Assembly (NCBI GenBank): GCA_963662175.1
Contig: OY759214.1
Span: 10,850,001-10,914,000 of the forward strand
Direction: 5' to 3'
From: Aradus depressus
Lineage: Eukaryota; Arthropoda; Insecta; Hemiptera; Aradidae
DNA length: 64,000 bases
Made by a program: the position numbers and the translations under genes. The notes beneath the pieces are model-generated. The model was not told where the DNA came from and searched no databases. It was given only the letters and a program-made list of their open reading frames with translations. Below are positions 9,891-24,045 of this stretch, one piece after another (within the stretch, counting starts at the first letter, position 1; each line of letters starts with the position of its first letter).

Positions 9891-12800
9891 TTATTATAGT
9901 TGAAGGACTATAAGCCTTATTCCGTATGAATAATTGAAAATTATGACATCATGAATATACTGCCTAAAAATTGAATAGACTTATAGGAGATATTGGGAGA
10001 AGAGTCAAAGTTCCCCGGGCAACGCCGGGTATTACTGCTAGTGTGTAATATAAGTGGGCTTTGAGGTGCTAAAAGGCCCTCGATCATAGCCTAAAGTCCA
10101 ATCCGAAGGACGACGTGCTCAAATTTATTGTTATCTTCCCGATTAAAACATCTGACCTAAGTGCCTTGGCTAGATTTCTAAGTGGCGATTCTGAGCTCGA
10201 TAGACTCCATTATGTATGATAAAATAAGTTACCTACCGTTTGGTTCCAACTAAAATTATCAAGGAAGAAATGTGGAATATAAGTGGGCATTGAGGTATCG
10301 TTTTGACATATTTTCTGAAACACAAATTAATACAGCTATGTTGGTAGATAGGCAGCATCCAGAAACGAAGATGGTCAACCAAAAAAAGATTCAGATGTAT
10401 GGGGAAAGTCCCATCCGAAGGACGACGTGCTCAAATTTATTTATATCTTCCCGATTAAAACATCTGACCTAAGTGACTTGGCTAGGTTTCTAAATGGCGA
10501 TCCTGAGCTCGGTAAACTCCATTCTTCAAATTTCTCGCTTTTAAACGGTTTTTAAATTTAATATTTGTTAAAACTGATGAACAACCGGGATATCTGAATC
10601 CAAACAAAAATCGAAATAAAAATGTTTTTCGAAAAAAGTCGGGCTAAATACCATTCTTCAAATTTCCTGCTTTTTAACGGCTTATAGATTTAATATTTGT
10701 TAAAACTGATAGACAGATTCAGATATATCGGGAAATTCCCATCCGAAGGACGACGTGCTCAAGGTTATTTTTAACCTAAGTGAAATTTCAGCTACCCAGG
10801 TTTTGATACATAACATACGACTCATTATCGAACACCTGACGTACAAAAAGGCTCTCGATCGTAGCCTAAAGTCCAATCCGAAGGACGACGTGCTCAAATT
10901 TATTTTTATCTTCTCGAATAAAACATCTGACCTAAGTGCCTTGGCTAGATTTCTGAGTGGCGATCCTGAGTTCGATAGACTTCATTATGTATGAAAAAAT
11001 AAGTTACCTACCGTTTGGTTCCAACTAAAATTATCAAGGAAGAAATGTGGAATATAAGTGGGCTTTGAGGTACCGTTTTGAGATATTTTCTGAAAAACAA
11101 ATTAATACAGCTATGTTGGTAGATAGGCAGCATCCAGAAACGAAGATGGTCAACCAAAAAAAGATTCAGATGTATCGGGAATGTCCCACCCGAAGGACGA
11201 CGTGCTCAAATTTATGTTTATCTTCCCGATTAAAACATCTGACCTAAGTGACTTGGCTAGATTTCTAAATGGCGATCCTGAGCTCGGTAAACTCCATTCT
11301 TCAAATTTCTCGCTTTTAAACGGTTTTTAGATTTAATATTTGTTAAAACTGATGAACAACCGGGATATCTGAATCCTACTCAAAAATTGAAATAAAAATG
11401 TTTTTCGAAAAAAGTCGGGCTAAATACCATTCTTCAAATTTCCTGCTTTTTAACTGCTTATAGATTTAATATTTGTTAAAACTGATAGACAGATTCAGAT
11501 ATATCGGGAATGTCCCATCCGAAGGACGACGTGCTCAAGGTTATTTTTAACCTAAGTGAAATTTCAGCTACCTAGATTTAGATACATAACATACGACTCA
11601 TTATCGAGCACCTGACGTACAAAAAGGCCCTCGATCGTAGCCTAAAGTCCAATCCGAAGGACGACGTGCTCAAATTTATTTTTATCTTCCCGATTAAAAC
11701 ATTTAACCTAAGTGACTTGGCTAGATTTCTAAATGGCGATCCTGAGCTCGGTAAACTCCATTCTTCAAATTTCTCGCTTTTAAACGGTTTTTAAATTTAA
11801 TATTTGTTAAAACTGATGAACAACCGTGATATCTGAATCCTACACAAAAATTGAAATAAAAATGTTTTTCGAAAAAAGTCGGGCTAAATACCATTCTTCA
11901 AATTTCCTGCTTTTTAACGGTTTATAGATTTAATATTTGTTAAAACTGATAGACAGATTCAGATATATCGGGAAAGTCCCATCCGAAGGACGACGTGCTC
12001 AAAGTTTAATGAACCTAAGTGAAATTTCAGCTACCCAGGTTTAGATACATAACATACGAATCATTATGGAGTACCTGACTTACGAAAAGACCCTCGATCA
12101 TAGCTTAAAGCCCAATCCGAAGGACGACGTGCTCAAAGTTCAATCAACCTAAGTGAAATTTCAGCTACCTAGGTTTAAATACATAACATACGACTCATTA
12201 TCGAGTACCTGACATACTAAAAGGCCCTCGATCATAGCCTAAAGTCTAATCCGAAGGACGACATGCTCAAATTTATTGTTATCTTCCCGATTAAAACATC
12301 TGAGCTATGTGACTTGGCTAGATTTCTAAATGGCGATCCTGAGCTCGGTAAACTCCATTCTTCAAATTTCTCGCTTTTAAACGGTTCTTAAATTTATTAT
12401 TTGTTAAAACTGATGAACAACCGGGATATCTGAATCCTACTCAAAAATTGAAATAAAAATGTTTTTCGAAAAAAGTCGGGCTAAACCCCATTCTTCAAAT
12501 TTCTCGCTTTTTAACTGTTTATAGATTTAATATTTGTTAAAACTGATAGACAGATTCAGATATATCGGGAAAGTCCCACCTGAAGGACGACGTGCTCAAG
12601 GTTATTTTTAACCTAAGTGAAATTTCATCTACCTAGGTTTAGATACATAACATACGACTCATTATCGAGTACTTGACATACTAAAAGGCCCTCAATCATA
12701 GCCTAAAGTCCAATCCGAAGGACGACGTGCTCAAATTTATTTTTATCTTCCCGATTAAAACATCTGACCTAAGTGACTTGGCTAGATTTCTAAATGGCGA

Positions 12801-13346
12801 TCCTGAGCTCGGTAAACTCCATTCTTCAAATTTCACGCTTTTAAACGGTTCTTAAATTTATTATTTGTTAAAACTGATGAACAACCGGGATATCTGAATC
12901 CTACTCAAAAATTGAAATAAAAATGTTTTTCGAAAAAAGTCGGGCTAAACCCCATTCTTCAAATTTCTCGCTTTTTAACTGTTTATAGATTTAATATTTG
13001 TTAAAACTGATAGACAGATTCAGATATATCGAGAAATTCTCATCCGAAGGACGACGTGCTCAAGGTTATTTTTAACCTAAGTGAAATTTCAGCTACCCAG
13101 GTTTTGATACATAACATACGACTCATTATCGAGCACCTGACGTACAAAAAGGCACTCGATCGTAGCCTAAAGTCCAATCCGAAGGACGACGTGCTCAAAT
13201 TTATTTTTATCTTCTCGAATAAAACATCTGACCTAAGTGCCTTGGCTAGATTTCTGAGTGGCGATCCTGAGTTCGATAGACTTCATATGTATGATAAAAT
13301 AAGTTACCTACCGTTTGGTTCCAACTAAAATTATCAAGGAAGAAAT

Positions 13347-16094
13347 GTGGAATATAAGTGGGCTTTGAGGTACCGTTTTGAGATATTTTCTGAAAAACAA
13401 ATTAATACAGCTATGTTGGTAGATAGGCAGCATCCAGAAACGAAGATGGTCAACCAAAGAAAGATTCAGATGTATCGGGAAAGTCCCATCCGAAGGACGA
13501 CGTGCTCAAATTTATTTTTATCTTCCCGAATAAAACATCTGACCTAAGTGACTTGGCTAGATTTCTAAATGGCGATCCTGAGCTCGGTAAACTCCATTCT
13601 TCAAATTTCTGGCTTTTAAACGGTTTTTAGATTTAATATTTGTTAAAACTGATGAACAACCGGGGTATCTGAATCCTACACAAAAATTGAAATAAAAATA
13701 TTTTTCGAAAAAAGTCGGGCTAAATACCATTCTTCAAATTTCCTGCTTTTTACGGCTTATAGATTTAATATTTGTTAAAACTGATAGACAGATTCAGATT
13801 TATCGGGAAAGTCCCATCCGAAGGACAACGTGCTCAAGGTTATTTTTAACTTAAGTAAAATGTCACCTACCCAGGTTTAGATACATAACATACGACTCAT
13901 TATCGAGTACCTAACATACTAAAAGGCCCTCGATCATAGCCTAAAGTCCAATCCGAAGGACGACGTGCTCAAATTTATTTTTATCTTCTCGCATAAAACA
14001 TCTGACCTAAGTCCCTTGGCTAGATTTCTGAGTGGCGATCCTGAGTTCGATAGACTTCATATGTATGATAAAATAAGTTACCTACCGTTAGGTTCCAACT
14101 AAAATTATCAAGGAAGAAATGTGGAACATACATAAGTGGGCTTTGAGGTACCGTTTTGAGATATTTTCTGAAAAACAAATTAATACAGCTATGTTGGTAG
14201 ATAGGCAGCATCCAGAAACGAAGATGGTCAACCAAAGAAAGATTCAGATGTATCGGGAATGTCCCATCCGAAGGACGACGTGCTCAAATTTATGTTTATC
14301 TTCCCGATTAAAACATCTGACCTAAGTGACTTGGCTAGATTTCTAAATGGCGATCCTGAGCTCGGTAAACTCCATTCTTCAAATTTCTCGCTTTTAAACG
14401 GTTTTTAGATTTAATATTTGTTAAAACTGATGAACAACCGGGATATCTGAATCCTACACAAAAATTGAAATAAAAATGTTTTTCGAAAAAAGTCGGGCTG
14501 AATACCATTCTTCAAATTTCCTGCTTTTTAACTGCTTATATATTTAATATTTGTTAAAACTGATAGACAGATTCAGATATATCGGGAAAGTCCCATCCGA
14601 AGGACGACGTGCTCAAGGTTATTTTTATCCTAAGTGAAATTTCAGCTACCCAGGTTTAGATACATAACATACGAATCATTATGGAGTACCTGACTTACGA
14701 AAAGACCCTCGATCATAGCTTAAAGCCCAATCCGAAGGACGACGTGCTCAAAGTTCAATCAACCTAAGTGAAATTTCAGCTACCTAGGTTTTAATACATA
14801 ACATACGACTCATTATCGAGTACCTGACATACTAAAAGGCCCTCGATCATAGCCTAAAGTCTAATCCGAAGGACGACATGCTCAAATTTATTGTTATCTT
14901 CCCGATTAAAACATCTGAGCTATGTGACTTGGCTAGATTTCTAAATGGCGATCCTGAGCTCGGTAAACTCCATTCTTCAAATTTCTCGCTTTTAAACGGT
15001 TTTTAAATTTAATATTTGTTAAAACTGATGAACAACCGTGATATCTGAATCCTACACAAAAATTGAAATAAAAATGTTTTTCGAAAAAAGTCGGGCTAAA
15101 TACCATTCTTCAAATTTCCTGCTTTTTAACGGTTTATAGATTTAATATTTGTTAAAACTGATAGACAGATTCAGATATATCGGGAAAGTCCCATCCGAAG
15201 GACGACGTGCTCAAAGTTTAATGAACCTAAGTGAAATTTCAGCTACCCAGGTTTAGATACATAACATACGAATCATTATGGAGTACCTGACTTACGAAAA
15301 GACCCTCGATCATAGCTTAAAGCCCAATCCGAAGGACGACGTGCTCAAAGTTCAATCAACCTAAGTGAAATTTCAGCTACCTAGGTTTAAATACATAACA
15401 TACGACTCATTATCGAGTACCTGACATACTAAAAGGCCCTCGATCATAGCCTAAAGTCTAATCCGAAGGACGACATGCTCAAATTTATTGTTGTCTTCCC
15501 GATTAAAACATCTGAGCTATGTGACTTGGCTAGATTTCTAAATGGCGATCCTGAGCTCGGTAAACTCCATTCTTCAAATTTCACGCTTTTAAACGGTTCT
15601 TAAATTCATTATTTGTTAAAACTGATGAACAACCGGGATATCTGAATCCTACTCAAAAATTGAAATAAAAATGTTTTTCGAAAAAAGTCGGGCTAAACCC
15701 CATTCTTCAAATTTCTCGCTTTTTAACTGTTTATAGATTTAATATTTGTTAAAACTGATAGACAGATTCAGATATATCGAGAAATTCTCATCCGAAGGAC
15801 GACGTGCTCAAGGTTATTTTTAACCTAAGTGAAATTTCAGCTACCCAGGTTTTGATACATAACATACGACTCATTATCGAGCACCTGACGTACAAAAAGG
15901 CCCTCGATCGTAGCCTAAAGTCCAATCCGAAGGACGACGTGCTCAAATTTATTTTTATCTTCTCGAATAAAACATCTGACCTAAGTGCCTTGGCTAGATT
16001 TCTGAGTGGCGATCCTGAGTTCGATAGACTTCATATGTATGATAAAATAAGTTACCTACCGTTTGGTTCCAACTAAAATTATCAAGGAAGAAAT
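13347..16094 (+). repeat. satellite higher-order repeat, copy 1 (2,748 bp)
   Basis: Starts at a GTGGAATATAAGTGGGC module and is followed 2,748 bp later by the same module in the same context. It is divided at 14,119, giving 772 + 1,976 bp. It carries private variants (CGGGGTATCTG near 13,664 and the insertion of four bases that creates GTGGAACATACATAAG at 14,119) that recur together only at 22,360-23,150. Confidence 0.8.
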
Positions 16095-18839
16095 GTGGAA
16101 TATAAGTGGGCTTTGAGGTACCGTTTTGAGATATTTTCTGAAAAACAAATTAATACAGCTATGTTGGTAGATAGGCAGCATCCAGAAACGAAGATGGTCA
16201 ACCAAAGAAAGATTCAGATGTATCGGGAAAGTCCCATCCGAAGGACGACGTGCTCAAATTTATTTTTATCTTCCCGAATAAAACATCTGACCTAAGTGAC
16301 TTGGCTAGATTTCTAAATGGCGATCCTGAGCTCGGTAAACTCCATTCTTCAAATTTCTCGCTTTTAAACGGTTTTTAGATTTAATATTTGTTAAAACTGA
16401 TGAACCACCGGAATATCTGAATCCTACACAAAAATTGAAATAAAAATGTTTTTCGGAAAAAGTCAGGCTAAATACCATTCTTCAAATTTCCTGTTTTTTA
16501 ACGGTTTATAGATTTAATATTTGTTAAAACTGATAGACAGATTCAGATATATCGAGAAATTCTCATCCGAAGGACGACGTGCTCAAGGTTATTTTTAACC
16601 TAAGTGAAATTTCAGCTACCCAGGTTTTGATACATAACATACGACTCATTATCGAGCACCTGACGTACAAAAAGGCCCTCGATCGTAGCCTAAAGTCCAA
16701 TCCGAAGGACGACGTGCTCAAATTTATTTTTATCTTCTCGCATAAAACATCTGACCTAAGTGCCTTGGCTAGATTTCTGAGTGGCGATCCTGAGTTCGAT
16801 AGACTTCATATGTATGATAAAATAAGTTACCTACCGTTTGGTTCCAACTAAAATTATCAAGGAAGAAATGTGGAATATAAGTGGGCTTTGAGGTACCGTT
16901 TTGAGATATTTTCTGAAAAACAAATTAATACAGCTATGTTGGTAGATAGGCAGCATCCAGAAACGAAGATGGTCAACCAAAGAAAGATTCAGATGTATCG
17001 GGAATGTCCCATCCGAAGGACGACGTGCTCAAATTTATGTTTATCTTCCCGATTAAAACATCTGACCTAAGTGACTTGGCTAGATTTCTAAATGGCGATC
17101 CTGAGCTCGGTAAACTCCATTCTTCAAATTTCTCGCTTTTAAACGGTTTTTAGATTTAATATTTGTTAAAACTGATGAACAACCGGGATATCTGAATCCT
17201 ACACAAAAATTGAAATAAAAATGTTTTTCGAAAAAAGTCGGGCTGAATACCATTCTTCAAATTTCCTGCTTTTTAACTGCTTATATATTTAATATTTGTT
17301 AAAACTGATAGACAGATTCAGATATATCGGGAAAGTCCCATCCGAAGGACGACGTGCTCAAGGTTATTTTTATCCTAAGTGAAATTTCAGCTACCCAGGT
17401 TTAGATACATAACATACGAATCATTATGGAGTACCTGACTTACGAAAAGACCCTCGATCATAGCTTAAAGCCCAATCCGAAGGACGACGTGCTCAAAGTT
17501 CAATCAACCTAAGTGAAATTTCAGCTACCTAGGTTTTAATACATAACATACGACTCATTATCGAGTACCTGACATACTAAAAGGCCCTCGATCATAGCCT
17601 AAAGTCTAATCCGAAGGACGACATGCTCAAATTTATTGTTATCTTCCCGATTAAAACATCTGAGCTATGTGACTTGGCTAGATTTCTAAATGGCGATCCT
17701 GAGCTCGGTAAACTCCATTCTTCAAATTTCTCGCTTTTAAACGGTTTTTAAATTTAATATTTGTTAAAACTGATGAACAACCGTGATATCTGAATCCTAC
17801 ACAAAAATTGAAATAAAAATGTTTTTCGAAAAAAGTCGGGCTAAATACCATTCTTCAAATTTCCTGCTTTTTAACGGTTTATAGATTTAATATTTGTTAA
17901 AACTGATAGACAGATTCAGATATATCGGGAAAGTCCCATCCGAAGGACGACGTGCTCAAAGTTTAATGAACCTAAGTGAAATTTCAGCTACCCAGGTTTA
18001 GATACATAACATACGAATCATTATGGAGTACCTGACTTACGAAAAGACCCTCGATCATAGCTTAAAGCCCAATCCGAAGGACGACGTGCTCAAAGTTCAA
18101 TCAACCTAAGTGAAATTTCAGCTACCTAGGTTTAAATACATAACATACGACTCATTATCGAGTACCTGACATACTAAAAGGCCCTCGATCATAGCCTAAA
18201 GTCTAATCCGAAGGACGACATGCTCAAATTTATTGTTATCTTCCCGATTAAAACATCTGAGCTATGTGACTTGGCTAGATTTCTAAATGGCGATCCTGAG
18301 CTCGGTAAACTCCATTCTTCAAATTTCACGCTTTTAAACGGTTCTTAAATTCATTATTTGTTAAAACTGATGAACAACCGGGATATCTGAATCCTACTCA
18401 AAAATTGAAATAAAAATGTTTTTCGAAAAAAGTCGGGCTAAACCCCATTCTTCAAATTTCTCGCTTTTTAACTGTTTATAGATTTAATATTTGTTAAAAC
18501 TGATAGACAGATTCAGATATATCGAGAAATTCTCATCCGAAGGACGACGTGCTCAAGGTTATTTTTAACCTAAGTGAAATTTCAGCTACCCAGGTTTTGA
18601 TACATAACATACGACTCATTATCGAGCACCTGACGTACAAAAAGGCCCTCGATCGTAGCCTAAAGTCCAATCCGAAGGACGACGTGCTCAAATTTATTTT
18701 TATCTTCTCGAATAAAACATCTGACCTAAGTGCCTTGGCTAGATTTCTGAGTGGCGATCCTGAGTTCGATAGACTTCATATGTATGATAAAATAAGTTAC
18801 CTACCGTTTGGTTCCAACTAAAATTATCAAGGAAGAAAT
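16095..18839 (+). repeat. satellite higher-order repeat, copy 2 (2,745 bp)
   Basis: Made of a 775-bp unit (16,095-16,869) followed by a 1,970-bp expanded unit. The expanded unit contains extra copies of the core-bearing modules. Sequence and module order match the next copy almost base for base, showing that 2,745 bp is the current unit of amplification. Confidence 0.85.
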
Positions 18840-21584
18840 GTGGAATATAAGTGGGCTTTGAGGTACCGTTTTGAGATATTTTCTGAAAAACAAATTAATA
18901 CAGCTATGTTGGTAGATAGGCAGCATCCAGAAACGAAGATGGTCAACCAAAGAAAGATTCAGATGTATCGGGAAAGTCCCATCCGAAGGACGACGTGCTC
19001 AAATTTATTTTTATCTTCCCGAATAAAACATCTGACCTAAGTGACTTGGCTAGATTTCTAAATGGCGATCCTGAGCTCGGTAAACTCCATTCTTCAAATT
19101 TCTCGCTTTTAAACGGTTTTTAGATTTAATATTTGTTAAAACTGATGAACCACCGGAATATCTGAATCCTACACAAAAATTGAAATAAAAATGTTTTTCG
19201 GAAAAAGTCAGGCTAAATACCATTCTTCAAATTTCCTGTTTTTTAACGGTTTATAGATTTAATATTTGTTAAAACTGATAGACAGATTCAGATATATCGA
19301 GAAATTCTCATCCGAAGGACGACGTGCTCAAGGTTATTTTTAACCTAAGTGAAATTTCAGCTACCCAGGTTTTGATACATAACATACGACTCATTATCGA
19401 GCACCTGACGTACAAAAAGGCCCTCGATCGTAGCCTAAAGTCCAATCCGAAGGACGACGTGCTCAAATTTATTTTTATCTTCTCGAATAAAACATCTGAC
19501 CTAAGTGCCTTGGCTAGATTTCTGAGTGGCGATCCTGAGTTCGATAGACTTCATATGTATGATAAAATAAGTTACCTACCGTTTGGTTCCAACTAAAATT
19601 ATCAAGGAAGAAATGTGGAATATAAGTGGGCTTTGAGGTACCGTTTTGAGATATTTTCTGAAAAACAAATTAATACAGCTATGTTGGTAGATAGGCAGCA
19701 TCCAGAAACGAAGATGGTCAACCAAAGAAAGATTCAGATGTATCGGGAAAGTCCCATCCGAAGGACGACGTGCTCAAATTTATTTTTATCTTCCCGAATA
19801 AAACATCTGACCTAAGTGACTTGGCTAGATTTCTAAATGGCGATCCTGAGCTCGGTAAACTCCATTCTTCAAATTTCTCGCTTTTAAACGGTTTTTAGAT
19901 TTAATATTTGTTAAAACTGATGAACCACCGGAATATCTGAATCCTACACAAAAATTGAAATAAAAATGTTTTTCGGAAAAAGTCAGGCTAAATACCATTC
20001 TTCAAATTTCCTGTTTTTTAACGGTTTATAGATTTAATATTTGTTAAAACTGATAGACAGATTCAGATATATCGAGAAATTCTCATCCGAAGGACGACGT
20101 GCTCAAGGTTATTTTTAACCTAAGTGAAATTTCAGCTACCCAGGTTTTGATACATAACATACGACTCATTATCGAGTACCTGACATACTAAAAGGCCCTC
20201 GATCGTAGCTTAAAGCCCAATCCGAAGGACGACGTGCTCAAAGTTCAATCAACCTAAGTGAAATTTCAGCTACCTAGGTTTTAATACATAACATACGACT
20301 CATTATCGAGTACCTGACATACTAAAAGGCCCTCGATCATAGCCTAAAGTCTAATCCGAAGGACGACATGCTCAAATTTATTGTTATCTTCCCGATTAAA
20401 ACATCTGAGCTATGTGACTTGGCTAGATTTCTAAATGGCGATCCTGAGCTCGGTAAACTCCATTCTTCAAATTTCTCGCTTTTAAACGGTTTTTAAATTT
20501 AATATTTGTTAAAACTGATGAACAACCGTGATATCTGAATCCTACACAAAAATTGAAATAAAAATGTTTTTCGAAAAAAGTCGGGCTAAATACCATTCTT
20601 CAAATTTCCTGCTTTTTAACGGTTTATAGATTTAATATTTGTTAAAACTGATAGACAGATTCAGATATATCGGGAAAGTCCCATCCGAAGGACGACGTGC
20701 TCAAAGTTTAATGAACCTAAGTGAAATTTCAGCTACCCAGGTTTAGATACATAACATACGAATCATTATGGAGTACCTGACTTACGAAAAGACCCTCGAT
20801 CATAGCTTAAAGCCCAATCCGAAGGACGACGTGCTCAAAGTTCAATCAACCTAAGTGAAATTTCAGCTACCTAGGTTTAAATACATAACATACGACTCAT
20901 TATCGAGTACCTGACATACTAAAAGGCCCTCGATCATAGCCTAAAGTCTAATCCGAAGGACGACATGCTCAAATTTATTGTTATCTTCCCGATTAAAACA
21001 TCTGAGCTATGTGACTTGGCTAGATTTCTAAATGGCGATCCTGAGCTCGGTAAACTCCATTCTTCAAATTTCACGCTTTTAAACGGTTCTTAAATTCATT
21101 ATTTGTTAAAACTGATGAACAACCGGGATATCTGAATCCTACTCAAAAATTGAAATAAAAATGTTTTTCGAAAAAAGTCGGGCTAAACCCCATTCTTCAA
21201 ATTTCTCGCTTTTTAACTGTTTATAGATTTAATATTTGTTAAAACTGATAGACAGATTCAGATATATCGAGAAATTCTCATCCGAAGGACGACGTGCTCA
21301 AGGTTATTTTTAACCTAAGTGAAATTTCAGCTACCCAGGTTTTGATACATAACATACGACTCATTATCGAGCACCTGACGTACAAAAAGGCCCTCGATCG
21401 TAGCCTAAAGTCCAATCCGAAGGACGACGTGCTCAAATTTATTTTTATCTTCTCGAATAAAACATCTGACCTAAGTGCCTTGGCTAGATTTCTGAGTGGC
21501 GATCCTGAGTTCGATAGACTTCATATGTATGATAAAATAAGTTACCTACCGTTTGGTTCCAACTAAAATTATCAAGGAAGAAAT
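18840..21584 (+). repeat. satellite higher-order repeat, copy 3 (2,745 bp)
   Basis: Same 775 + 1,970-bp composition as copy 2, again 2,745 bp to the next repeat of the starting module. The second unit differs from copy 2 in carrying the CGAATAAAACATC and GAACCACCGGAATATC variants in both subunits, which suggests local exchange between neighbouring units. Confidence 0.85.
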
Positions 21585-24045
21585 GTGGAATATAAGTGGG
21601 CTTTGAGGTACCGTTTTGAGATATTTTCTGAAAAACAAATTAATACAGCTATGTTGGTAGATAGGCAGCATCCAGAAACGAAGATGGTCAACCAAAGAAA
21701 GATTCAGATGTATCGGGAAAGTCCCATCCGAAGGACGACGTGCTCAAATTTATTTTTATCTTCCCGAATAAAACATCTGACCTAAGTGACTTGGCTAGAT
21801 TTCTAAATGGCGATCCTGAGCTCGGTAAACTCCATTCTTCAAATTTCTCGCTTTTAAACGGTTTTTAGATTTAATATTTGTTAAAACTGATGAACCACCG
21901 GAATATCTGAATCCTACACAAAAATTGAAATAAAAATGTTTTTCGGAAAAAGTCAGGCTAAATACCATTCTTCAAATTTCCTGTTTTTTAACGGTTTATA
22001 GATTTAATATTTGTTAAAACTGATAGACAGATTCAGATATATCGAGAAATTCTCATCCGAAGGACGACGTGCTCAAGGTTATTTTTAACCTAAGTGAAAT
22101 TTCAGCTACCCAGGTTTTGATACATAACATACGACTCATTATCGAGCACCTGACGTACAAAAAGGCCCTCGATCGTAGCCTAAAGTCCAATCCGAAGGAC
22201 GACGTGCTCAAATTTATTTTTATCTTCTCGAATAAAACATCTGACCTAAGTGCCTTGGCTAGATTTCTGAGTGGCGATCCTGAGTTCGATAGACTTCATA
22301 TGTATGATAAAATAAGTTACCTACCGTTTGGTTCCAACTAAAATTATCAAGGAAGAAATGTGGAATATAAGTGGGCTTTGAGGTACCGTTTTGAGATATT
22401 TTCTGAAAAACAAATTAATACAGCTATGTTGGTAGATAGGCAGCATCCAGAAACGAAGATGGTCAACCAAAGAAAGATTCAGATGTATCGGGAAAGTCCC
22501 ATCCGAAGGACGACGTGCTCAAATTTATTTTTATCTTCCCGAATAAAACATCTGACCTAAGTGACTTGGCTAGATTTCTAAATGGCGATCCTGAGCTCGG
22601 TAAACTCCATTCTTCAAATTTCTGGCTTTTAAACGGTTTTTAGATTTAATATTTGTTAAAACTGATGAACAACCGGGGTATCTGAATCCTACACAAAAAT
22701 TGAAATAAAAATATTTTTCGAAAAAAGTCGGGCTAAATACCATTCTTCAAATTTCCTGCTTTTTAACGGCTTATAGATTTAATATTTGTTAAAACTGATA
22801 GACAGATTCAGATTTATCGGGAAAGTCCCATCCGAAGGACAACGTGCTCAAGGTTATTTTTAACTTAAGTAAAATGTCACCTACCCAGGTTTAGATACAT
22901 AACATACGACTCATTATCGAGTACCTAACATACTAAAAGGCCCTCGATCATAGCCTAAAGTCCAATCCGAAGGACGACGTGCTCAAATTTATTTTTATCT
23001 TCTCGCATAAAACATCTGACCTAAGTGCCTTGGCTAGATTTCTGAGTGGCGATCCTGAGTTCGATAGACTTCATATGTATGATAAAATAAGTTACCTACC
23101 GTTAGGTTCCAACTAAAATTATCAAGGAAGAAATGTGGAACATACATAAGTGGGCTTTGAGGTACCGTTTTGAGATATTTTCTGAAAAACAAATTAATAC
23201 AGCTATGTTGGTAGATAGGCAGCATCCAGAAACGAAGATGGTCAACCAAAGAAAGATTCAGATGTATCGGGAATGTCCCATCCGAAGGACGACGTGCTCA
23301 AATTTATGTTTATCTTCCCGATTAAAACATCTGACCTAAGTGACTTGGCTAGATTTCTAAATGGCGATCCTGAGCTCGGTAAACTCCATTCTTCAAATTT
23401 CTCGCTTTTAAACGGTTTTTAGATTTAATATTTGTTAAAACTGATGAACAACCGGGATATCTGAATCCTAAACAAAAATTGAAATAAAAATGTTTTTCGA
23501 AAAAAGTCGGGCTAAATACCATTCTTCAAATTTCCTGCTTTTTAACTGCTTATATATTTAATATTTGTTAAAACTGATAGACAGATTCAGATATATCGGG
23601 AAAGTCCCATCCGAAGGACGACGTGCTCAAGGTTATTTTTATCCTAAGTGAAATTTCAGCTACCCAGGTTTAGATACATAACATACGAATCATTATGGAG
23701 TACCTGACTTACGAAAAGACCCTCGATCATAGCTTAAAGCCCAATCCGAAGGACGACGTGCTCAAAGTTCAATCAACCTAAGTGAAATTTCAGCTACCTA
23801 GGTTTTAATACATAACATACGACTCATTATCGAGTACCTAACATACTAAAAGGCCCTCGATCATAGCCTAAAGTCCAATCCGAAGGACGACGTGCTCAAA
23901 TTTATTTTTATCTTCTCGCATAAAACATCTGACCTAAGTGCCTTGGCTAGATTTCTGAGTGGCGATCCTGAGTTCGATAGACTTCATATGTATGATAAAA
24001 TAAGTTACCTACCGTTAGGTTCCAACTAAAATTATCAAGGAAGAA
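21585..24045 (+). repeat. satellite higher-order repeat, rearranged copy 4
   Basis: Begins with the 775-bp unit, but the next units are 773 bp (22,360) and 913 bp (23,133), so the 2,745-bp pattern breaks here. The 913-bp unit equals the start of the expanded unit with an internal deletion. The break is what unequal crossing-over near the edge of an array would produce. Confidence 0.7.

Larger units (their letters stand above)
7651..10041 (+). mobile_element. non-autonomous Helitron, copy A (5' truncated)
   Basis: The right end reads CCCCGGGCAACGCCGGGTAT then TACTGCTAG followed by T. That is a short GC hairpin a few bases upstream of CTAG, with T as the next base, as expected of a Helitron 3' end inserted between A and T. 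Homology to the complete copy at 26,878-28,342 begins at CTTTTGAGCCCGATTGAA (7651), so the 5' TC end is missing. The interior has degenerate repeats of about 150 bp (7680-8650) rich in G runs, then a 66-bp minisatellite. No Rep/helicase gene is present. Confidence 0.75.

Noticed and set aside
8655..9899. 414-codon plus-strand open frame of 22-residue repeats
   Set aside because: It is a 66-bp minisatellite whose length is a multiple of three; it starts at GTG, is also open on the other strand, and sits in a Helitron that otherwise carries no genes.
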